46,101 nucleotides of DNA from JBBRHF01 sp038223055. Its GTDB lineage: Bacteria; Actinomycetota; Actinomycetes; JACCUZ01. The stretch lies in assembly GCA_038223055.1 (NCBI GenBank), contig JBBRHF010000009.1, forward strand, positions 1-46,101. Reading direction: 5' to 3'. The notes below the pieces were generated by a model that saw nothing but the letters and a program-made list of their open reading frames with translations, was not told the DNA's origin and did not search any database. A program made the translations under genes and the position numbers. The stretch's first letter is position 1. Every line of letters starts with the position of its first letter. This document shows, one piece after another, positions 38,775 through 46,101 of this stretch.

Positions 38775-39448
38775 ACGCCGTCCGGACGGCGCCCCCGCTG
38801 ACCTCGCACTACCGGGCGCCGCGATCTTTCTACGTCGAGTTCGCCACGCGGACATCGGTGCTGCGCAGCGCGTGGTACTCCGTGCGGTTCCACGGTCTGG
38901 TTTTGGTGGGCCGGCGCACCCGAATCCACGTCCATCGCAGCGCGTCGGTGCGCCTCGCACCAGGGGCCATGCTGGTCCTCGGCATCGCCCACGACAGCCC
39001 GACCGGCGCCGTCCTTCGGATGCGCCCGCGCTCGACCCTGGAGATCTCCGGTCGCGTGCAGGTGATGCGGGCCGCCACCGTCTCCGTCGGCTACGACGCG
39101 TGCCTGCGGATCGGCGCGGGCACGTTCCTCAACGACGGCGCGACCATCGTCTGCGAACAGGCAGTGAGCATCGGGCGGGACTGCGCGATCTCGTGGGGAG
39201 CGCGGGTGCTCGACACCGACGTACACGAGCTCGTGCGTGGCGACGACGCCGCGACACGACGGGCACGGGTGACCCTGGGCGACCATTGCTGGGTCGGTGC
39301 GGGCGCGACAGTGCTCAAGGGGGTCGAGCTCGGACCCGGGTGCGTCGTGGGTGCCGGCGCCGTGGTCACTCGGTCGGCCGGGCCCGGTCGGCTGCTGGTG
39401 GGTTCACCCGCGACAAGCCGCAGGGCCGAGGTCTCGTGGCGGCATTGA
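38771..39448 (+). CDS. Hexapeptide-repeat acyltransferase
   Basis: A 225-residue protein and the last gene of the operon. After about 60 residues without repeats it shows beta-helix coils: STLEISGRVQVMRAATVSVG, LRIGAGTFLNDGATIVCEQ, VSIGRDCAISWGARVLDTDVHEL, VTLGDHCWVGAGATVLKGVELGPGCVVGAGAVVT. The DTDVHEL histidine is the expected catalytic base. It is similar in type, but not closely similar in sequence, to the product of the 35662 gene. It is predicted to acetylate a sugar or lipid-linked intermediate in the cytoplasm. The ATG overlaps the fusion-gene stop. The next gene is convergent, 19 bases away. Confidence 0.88.
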   Translation: MNAVRTAPPLTSHYRAPRSFYVEFATRTSVLRSAWYSVRFHGLVLVGRRTRIHVHRSASVRLAPGAMLVLGIAHDSPTGAVLRMRPRSTLEISGRVQVMRAATVSVGYDACLRIGAGTFLNDGATIVCEQAVSIGRDCAISWGARVLDTDVHELVRGDDAATRRARVTLGDHCWVGAGATVLKGVELGPGCVVGAGAVVTRSAGPGRLLVGSPATSRRAEVSWRH

Positions 39449-39467
39449 CTGCTTCCCCGGTCGCGCC

Positions 39468-40487
39468 TCAGCGGGCTGGAGTTGGGGAGCGGAGGATCCC
39501 CAACGCGTCCGGGTTCAGTGCCAGCTCGCCCGGCGTCCCCAGCTTGTCCCAGAAACCGTGGTAGCGCACGTGGTGGAGGGCAAACAGGCGCAGCATCGCC
39601 GCGATGTAATAGCCGTCGTCCCCTGCTCCGTAGCGCGCTGTGTCGGTCAACCCCCACTCCGGGACGCTGATCGGCTTGCGGTGCGCCAGCGCGAAGGCGG
39701 CAATGTTGTCGAAGCCGCCGGGCTGGGTCATCTGGTAGGTCCACCGGGCCGGCTGGCCGGTCCCCACGAACCGGGGCGCGATGTCGTGCTGATCCACGCC
39801 GATGATGTCGACGGCCTTGTCACCCGGATACCACCGGGCTAGGGGGATCACCCGCGGGCCGCCGGAAACAGTGAGGTCGAGCTCGAAGTGCGCACCCGCG
39901 GTGCGGTGCAGGATCCGGGCGACCCGGGCCCAGTACTTCGCCCAGTCCTTCCACTGGCGACGGTCGGTCCCGATGTTGTGCCGGAACCAGTCACCGTTGG
40001 CCTCGTGCGCGAGCCTGATGATCGACCCGCCCAGCCCGGCGGCCACGAGCGACCGGCCCAGCAACCGGAACCGCGCGTCGTAGTCCCCCGCGGCGCCGCG
40101 GGCGCGCCAGTCGGCCGGAGCGTTCGCCGGGATCAACGACTGCGCGATGACCAGCATCCGGTCGTTGCCGGCGGCGACCCAGTGGTCCCACCGGTGGTCG
40201 GTCGCCCCGCCCTGGATGAACCACGGCCGGACCAGCGCATCCCAGGTGGGGGCCGCGTCGTTGAAGACGAGTGCGCAGGTGACCGGACGGCCGACGAGGG
40301 CGGCGAACTGGTCCAGCCGCGCGATGCTGTGCGAGGTGTAGACGCACGATGCGGTGTCAGCCGCCGCTGCCGTCCGCTCGGGCCACTGGCGCAGCAGGAT
40401 GACGGTGCCAGCAAGCAACAACGCGAACACGACTGCGGCGGCCACCACCGGCGGGCTCAGGCGGCGGGATCGGCTGGCCTCGTCCAT
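39468..40487 (-). CDS. Membrane-anchored GH26-like glycoside hydrolase, single domain
   Basis: A 339-residue protein with an N-terminal signal-anchor (RRLSPPVVAAAVVFALLLAGTVILL, about residues 8-32) and one GH26-like domain outside the cell. IIRLAHEANGDWF (His161-Glu162) is the acid/base motif and PISVPEWGLTD (Glu277) fits the nucleophile. Both are intact, so activity is plausible; GH26 enzymes mostly cut beta-mannans or related beta-glycans. Cys48 and Cys71 correspond to a pair conserved in the domains of the neighbouring gene and may form a disulfide. An ATG four codons upstream is also possible. It lies tail-to-tail with the glycan operon. Confidence 0.8.
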   Translation of the reverse strand: MDEASRSRRLSPPVVAAAVVFALLLAGTVILLRQWPERTAAAADTASCVYTSHSIARLDQFAALVGRPVTCALVFNDAAPTWDALVRPWFIQGGATDHRWDHWVAAGNDRMLVIAQSLIPANAPADWRARGAAGDYDARFRLLGRSLVAAGLGGSIIRLAHEANGDWFRHNIGTDRRQWKDWAKYWARVARILHRTAGAHFELDLTVSGGPRVIPLARWYPGDKAVDIIGVDQHDIAPRFVGTGQPARWTYQMTQPGGFDNIAAFALAHRKPISVPEWGLTDTARYGAGDDGYYIAAMLRLFALHHVRYHGFWDKLGTPGELALNPDALGILRSPTPAR

Positions 40488-40540
40488 CCGTCCACCCATG
40501 ATCGAGGCGGGTGGTCCCGCTGCGGAACTGATCTCTTTGC

Positions 40541-40568
40541 GGACCCGACGGCGCACGCCGCCGGGTCC
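40541..40568 (-). terminator. Strong hairpin between the two GH26-like genes
   Basis: An eleven-pair stem with one mismatch: GGACCCG-a-CGGC, loop GCAC, GCCG-c-CGGGTCC. On the minus strand it starts about 54 bases after the upstream GH26-like gene's stop and about 54 bases before the next start. This is a good candidate terminator or attenuator, although no U-tract follows. Confidence 0.55.
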
Positions 40569-40621
40569 CTGTGCCGTCCCCAGTGTACGTCGAACCAGGG
40601 CGACCCCGTTCCGTTGTCCCG

Positions 40622-42742
<2,121 letters not shown>

Positions 42743-42805
42743 GCCCTCGTTATCGACCGCCACGAACTCCCTGGCGTTGCGCCATTCGGGGGACTTGGGT
42801 GACCG

Positions 42806-42952
42806 TCAGACCGCGCCGAGGGATCGCCAGTGGGCGTTGATCGCATCGTTGGTCTTCACGAACCAGACGATGGGACCGACCACGATGAACGCGCCGGGGA
42901 AGCCAACGGCTCGGTCCAGCCGCCAGCCGCGGTCCACAGTGATCGGACCCCC
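42806..42952 (-). pseudogene. Probable true 3' end of the large surface protein, now out of frame
   Basis: Starting at the run of five C (42948-42952; five G on the coding strand), the neighbouring frame reads GPITVDRGWRLDRAVGFPGAFIVVGPIVWFVK and on to HWRSLGAV and a stop. Nearly every codon ends in G or C, whereas the frame of the upstream gene gives a less regular tail there. One extra G in the run would join them. This is either a real frameshift or a sequence error. Confidence 0.45.
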
Positions 42953-45222
42953 ACGAGCGCTCCGATGATCGAGACGACGGGGTTCCCCCGGCCCCGACGC
43001 CCCACCGCGGGCGGGGCGGCGGCCGTGACCGAGGCCTGCCCGTAGACGGTGGACTTGCCGGCGACGTCCGGTGCGGACCGGACCGTGACGATGCCGCCGA
43101 CGGTGGTGGCGGTGCCGGTGATGCGGAAGTCGCCAGCCTTCCACTTCGCGGTGCCGATGGTCACGACGTCCGACCGTGGGGTGATGACCACGTCATCGGC
43201 GGCGGGGGTTAAGGGGGGGGTTAGGGCACCGAGGGTGACCTTGAGCCGGAAGGTGAGTGCCTTGTTGGTCATCGGGTGCTTGTAGAACGGCAGTGTGAAG
43301 GTGGGGTTCAGGCTGGTGGCGCCGGCCAGGGTGACCCCGTCCGGGTCGGTCGCGTCGATCGGGGTGGTCGTCCCGGTCTGCAGCTGGGTCCACTGGTGGG
43401 TGGCGGCTCCGGTCGTGGAACCAGCCCCGGTCAGGGTGACCTTCGTGTCGCGCACGAGGCCGCTCTGGTCGGGTCCGGCGTTGGCGACGACCGCTCCTCG
43501 CGGGCTCAGCGGCCCGAGCTTGGCCGACTCGGGTCCGTAGCCGTTGGCGTTGCGGGCCGCGACGATGAAGAAGCGCGGGATTTCCCCGGTCAAGCCGCTG
43601 ACCGTGAGCGTCGTGTCGACGGTCTCGCGCAGCCCGGAGACCTTGGCGCCGGTGCTGGCGTAGACCTGCACGCCGTACCCGGTGATGGGCGGGTTGCCGG
43701 CAGTCCAGCTCAGGGTGATCTGACCCTGGCCGATGACGGGGGCACCGAACGTGGGTGCATCGGGGGTCGGGGTGTTGGTGATGGTGTAGGTCTGCTGGCC
43801 GATCAGAGACACGTTGCCGGTCGGGTCGAACGCGACGAACTTGACCGTGGTGTCCTTGGAGACCGTGAACGGCGCGGTGTAGAGCACCGCCAAGGGGTTG
43901 AGCGAATCGACCTGGACCGGGACGGTTCCGTCAAGGGTGTAGAAGATCTGCGACCCGGACTCGTTCGCGGTCAGGGTGACCTTCTGCGGCACCGCGAACG
44001 ACCCGCCGCCGGGGGAGGCGGAAACCGTCGGCGCGACGATGTCGGTCTGCGGGATGGCGGTTACGGGTGGCAAGGTCTGCCCGACGCTGGACACCGCGAC
44101 CACCTCGATGTCGTAGGTCTCGTTGCTGGCCAGTCCGGTGATCGTGGTGCCGTTGGCGCCCTGCCCGGCGATCCGACGGCCGATCTCGACCTGCTCGCCG
44201 TTGGTGGTGGTCTGCGCGACGGCGGTCGCACGGTAGCCGGTGATCGCCGGGGTGCCGGGAATGGCAACGGCAGGCTTCCAGGTGAGCTTCACCCCGCCGG
44301 AGACGTTCGCGGCGCGCACGTCGGTGGGTCCGGGCGGCCCGGACTGCAGCGGGCCGTTGGGGCAGCCACCGAAGCCGGGTCCGCCCACCTCGCCGAACTC
44401 GGAGATGGTGACGCCTTGGCGGTTGCCGGCCGCGTCCACGACCTCCCAGGACAGGAGCCGCTCACCGAGTCCGGCGTTCGCGGCGATCTTCGCCAGCGCA
44501 GGGTCGTCGAAGACGTAGGTGGCGGTGAACGTGTGGTCGGCGTCGTTGAACTCCAGGCCCGAGGAGTAGCCGCCCTTGGGCGCGGGGGTCATCGGGCCGG
44601 GCAGGGCACGCACGTCGCGGCGACCGACGACCGTGGCGGTCAGCGCGGGTTCCACGATGCGCTGCTCGGTGTTGTCCTTGATGACGTCGGGGGAGATGTG
44701 CCCGGTGACGGTGACGGTGTCCCCGGTGAGGGTGGTCGTGCCGAGGACCGCGTCGGCGGTGACGAACCCGTCCAACACCCGGGTGTCACCGACCTTGGTG
44801 CCGGCGAAACTGATCGTTGCCACGTCGCCGGGCAGGATGTCCGGGGTGACCTTCAGCCCGGTGCCGTTGCCCCAGCGAACCCCGCCGGGGTGGTTGATCT
44901 CGAAAGCGACGTCGCCTTCGGCGACCACGGCCTGCGCGGAGCCAACAACCCCGACACCGGCCCGGGTGAGCTCCACGGTGGCGGTCTCCCCGATGTGGTC
45001 CTGGTAGCCGGCCACCGAGATGAAGTCCCGGTTGGGGAACACCAGCAGGTTGTCGGGGAAGGACGGGACGGCCGCGGACGCGGTGGTGGCGCTGATCAGG
45101 GCGGCGGCGGACAGGCTCAGGGCGAGCGCGCCGACGAGCGCGACCCGGGTGGGGCGGTGGCGGTGTTGCGACGGGCTGCGCTCGCCCGAGCGACGAGGTA
45201 GACGGATAGACGGACGGGACAT
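42856..45222 (-). CDS. Large secreted protein with fibronectin type III and Ig/PKD-like domains (3' frameshift likely)
   Basis: A 788-residue exported protein in the open frame. The signal peptide ends near TTASAAVPS. The N-terminal 280 residues are unassigned. Next come a fibronectin type III module (PTDVRAANVSGGVKLTWKP...SNETYDIEVVAVSSVG), a chitobiase-C-terminal-like module (SGSQIFYTLDGTVP...KDTTVKFVAFDPTGN), a second fibronectin module (ITLSWTAGNPPITGY...FFIVAARNANGYGPES) and a PKD-like module (ANAGPDQSGL...HQWTQLQTG). It probably acts in surface adhesion or matrix structure. The ATG follows AGGAGA at eight bases. Near the 3' end coding signal moves to another frame that stops at 42806, so the annotated tail from about 42950 is doubtful. 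Confidence 0.8.
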   Translation of the reverse strand: MSRPSIRLPRRSGERSPSQHRHRPTRVALVGALALSLSAAALISATTASAAVPSFPDNLLVFPNRDFISVAGYQDHIGETATVELTRAGVGVVGSAQAVVAEGDVAFEINHPGGVRWGNGTGLKVTPDILPGDVATISFAGTKVGDTRVLDGFVTADAVLGTTTLTGDTVTVTGHISPDVIKDNTEQRIVEPALTATVVGRRDVRALPGPMTPAPKGGYSSGLEFNDADHTFTATYVFDDPALAKIAANAGLGERLLSWEVVDAAGNRQGVTISEFGEVGGPGFGGCPNGPLQSGPPGPTDVRAANVSGGVKLTWKPAVAIPGTPAITGYRATAVAQTTTNGEQVEIGRRIAGQGANGTTITGLASNETYDIEVVAVSSVGQTLPPVTAIPQTDIVAPTVSASPGGGSFAVPQKVTLTANESGSQIFYTLDGTVPVQVDSLNPLAVLYTAPFTVSKDTTVKFVAFDPTGNVSLIGQQTYTITNTPTPDAPTFGAPVIGQGQITLSWTAGNPPITGYGVQVYASTGAKVSGLRETVDTTLTVSGLTGEIPRFFIVAARNANGYGPESAKLGPLSPRGAVVANAGPDQSGLVRDTKVTLTGAGSTTGAATHQWTQLQTGTTTPIDATDPDGVTLAGATSLNPTFTLPFYKHPMTNKALTFRLKVTLGALTPPLTPAADDVVITPRSDVVTIGTAKWKAGDFRITGTATTVGGIVTVRSAPDVAGKSTVYGQASVTAAAPPAVGRRGRGNPVVSIIGALVGVRSLWTAAGGWTEPLASPARSSWSVPSSGS

Positions 45223-45437
45223 CGGAGTTCTCCTGTAAGTGAACGGCCCGCGCGGCACCTCTGTGGGTGCGCGCTGCGTGGCCTACGCGCTGAGTGGATT
45301 TGACCCGCAGCGGACATGGCGCGGGAGGCAGTGCCGGCAGCGTCGACAGGTAGGTCGACGGCGAGGCGGATCGCATGGGTCAAGCGTCAGCCGGGCACGG
45401 CGTCGTGGATTCCTGTGCCTTCTGGCTGAGGGCGGGG
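45223..45437. other. Leader region upstream of the large surface protein
   Basis: About 215 bases between the small exported gene and the surface-protein start. Beyond the ribosome site (AGGAGA near 45231-45236), a TTGACC at about 45375 on the minus strand could be a -35 box, but no good -10 is placed after it. I compared it by eye with c-di-GMP and c-di-AMP riboswitch cores and saw no match. Confidence 0.4.
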
Positions 45438-45829
45438 TCAGGCGGTCGGTGGTCCCCGTTGGGCTGGCGTCAACCGGACCGTGCGCGGGGGGCGTGGCCG
45501 CTGTGCTGACGTGAAGTACGAGACCGCCGGTCGCTGGACCGTCGCGGTGAGGACGCCGACGGCCGCGACCACGTGCCGCGGCGCGCGGCGCGCACCCGAT
45601 GGACCGCAACGTGGCTGGCCGTCACATTCGCGTGGGCCGCGGGCAGGCCGGGCAAGGCCGATGCGTGCCGGGTGGAGGAGGCCAGCGCGTCGTTGTCGTC
45701 GATGACCGACGTCGAGCCGACCACGATCAGGGAAGACACCAGGGCAAGGAGGACCACCAGTGCCGCGCGGACCCGCCACGACCAGCGCAGCTGTCGCCGC
45801 GCCGTCTGCCTGCTAGCCGTGTGCTGCAA
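45438..45829 (-). pseudogene. Small exported protein gene, probably frameshifted
   Basis: A TTG codon at 45829 is preceded by a very strong GGGGGAGGGG six bases away. From it a basic stretch (ASRQTARRQLRWSWRVR) leads into a hydrophobic segment (ALVVLLALVSSLIVVG) and a short exported region (IDDNDALASSTRHASALPGLPAAHANV). At about 45575-45585, in a GC-rich tract, high GC3 passes to the next frame, which reads RHVVAAVGVLTATVQRPAVSYFTSAQRPRP and stops at 45438. The unshifted frame instead runs to 45470 with an Arg/Ser-rich tail. I recognise no family. It could also be a short intact protein with a disordered tail. Confidence 0.4.
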
Positions 45830-45894
45830 GGCGCCCCTCCCCCAGGATGTCTCCACCAGGGTCGTGCTGGCACCTCTCGGGCACCTGATGACTA

Positions 45895-46101
45895 GTAGAC
45901 TGTCGCTTCTAAAGAGCGGGGTATAGGTGCCGGAGTTTGATGCGGGCGTTTCTGGTGGTGAACCTCCAGTCCACTTGGCGCTCGTCAGCGTTGGTGGCGT
46001 CGGCCCAGGCGGTGAGCTCCTCGTTCAGGACGGCCAGGTCGGCGATGCGTCGGCCGAGGCATTGCTTGGTCAGGCAGGACAGCTCGATCTCGGCGATGTT
46101 G
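45895..46101 (-). mobile_element. IS630-family insertion sequence, partial (right part of window)
   Basis: The element enters from the right edge. It includes the transposase 3' end and a short terminal segment ending near CTAGTAGACTGTCGCTTCT (about 45892-45910). IS630 elements insert at TA, and a TA lies at 45896-45897, a plausible boundary. The other end is outside the window, so the terminal inverted repeat could not be checked. Confidence 0.6.
45909..46101 (-). CDS. IS630-family transposase, C-terminal fragment
   Basis: The last 63 codons of a transposase truncated by the window edge. On the minus strand the frame reads NIAEIELSCLTKQCLGRRI, then LNEELTAWADATNADERQV, DWRFTTRNARIKLRHLYP and a TAG stop. 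The W-x-F-T-T-x-x-AR-x-KL-x-x-LYP ending is characteristic of IS630/Tc1-type DDE transposases in actinobacteria. The catalytic Asp/Asp/Glu residues lie upstream, mostly or all outside the window, so integrity of the gene cannot be judged. Confidence 0.8.
   Translation of the reverse strand, partial: NIAEIELSCLTKQCLGRRIADLAVLNEELTAWADATNADERQVDWRFTTRNARIKLRHLYPAL

Noticed and set aside
43276..45201. 641-codon plus-strand open frame opposite the surface protein
   Set aside because: Gly/Arg/Asp-rich shadow translation; the minus-strand product has a signal peptide and clear modules.
45223..45437. Riboswitch (c-di-GMP or c-di-AMP) in the surface-protein leader
   Set aside because: No recognisable core motif in either orientation.

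Overview
The window is chromosomal DNA of a high-GC Gram-positive bacterium, almost certainly an actinomycete. The signs are very high third-position GC, frequent GTG starts, widespread 4-base stop/start overlaps, a recC-recB-recD order, and actinobacterial versions of LtrA, CstA/YbdD and succinate CoA-transferase. I cannot name the genus. No rRNA, tRNA or CRISPR array was seen.

Region 1 (1-4500) starts inside a DUF1905 gene, then has a RibD/DHFR-like reductase, a YjbR-like protein whose tail overlaps a convergent ltrA, and a succinyl-CoA:acetate CoA-transferase. Region 2 (4500-7595) is ybdD-cstA, a predicted pyruvate uptake pair. Its CstA carries an in-frame tandem duplication of 138 residues. 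Region 3 (7596-16332) is an intact, translationally coupled recC-recB-recD operon. Region 4 (16429-23314) has a SatP-like acetate permease convergent with a coupled trio: a GltD-like FAD/Fe-S oxidoreductase, pyruvate:ferredoxin oxidoreductase (nifJ), and a dihydroorotate-dehydrogenase-like flavoprotein. Regions 1, 2 and 4 together could form a pyruvate-to-acetate module: CstA/YbdD import, PFOR oxidation to acetyl-CoA, CoA transfer to succinate, and acetate movement through SatP.

Region 5 (23384-39448) is a cell-surface glycan locus. A minus-strand pair (DUF457-like membrane protein and SGNH-tailed acyltransferase) diverges from an 11-gene plus-strand operon in which every gene overlaps the next. 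That operon has a dolichyl-phosphate-mannose-synthase-like GT2, a small secreted protein, five more glycosyltransferases (three GT4, two GT2), a large GT-C-like membrane protein, two hexapeptide acetyltransferases, and a fusion of a Wzx/MATE-like flippase to an OafA-type acyltransferase. It looks like a pathway making, O-acylating and exporting a polysaccharide.

Region 6 (39468-46101) lies convergent to that operon and encodes secreted proteins. There are two GH26-like genes with three hydrolase domains between them; one domain has lost the acid/base His-Glu pair. They are followed by a large fibronectin/Ig-type surface protein with a probable 3' frameshift, a small probably frameshifted exported protein, and the 3' end of an IS630-family transposase cut by the window edge.

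The points most worth a second look are the CstA duplication, the flippase-acyltransferase fusion, the degenerate GH26-like domain beside the glycan operon, and the nifJ trio.
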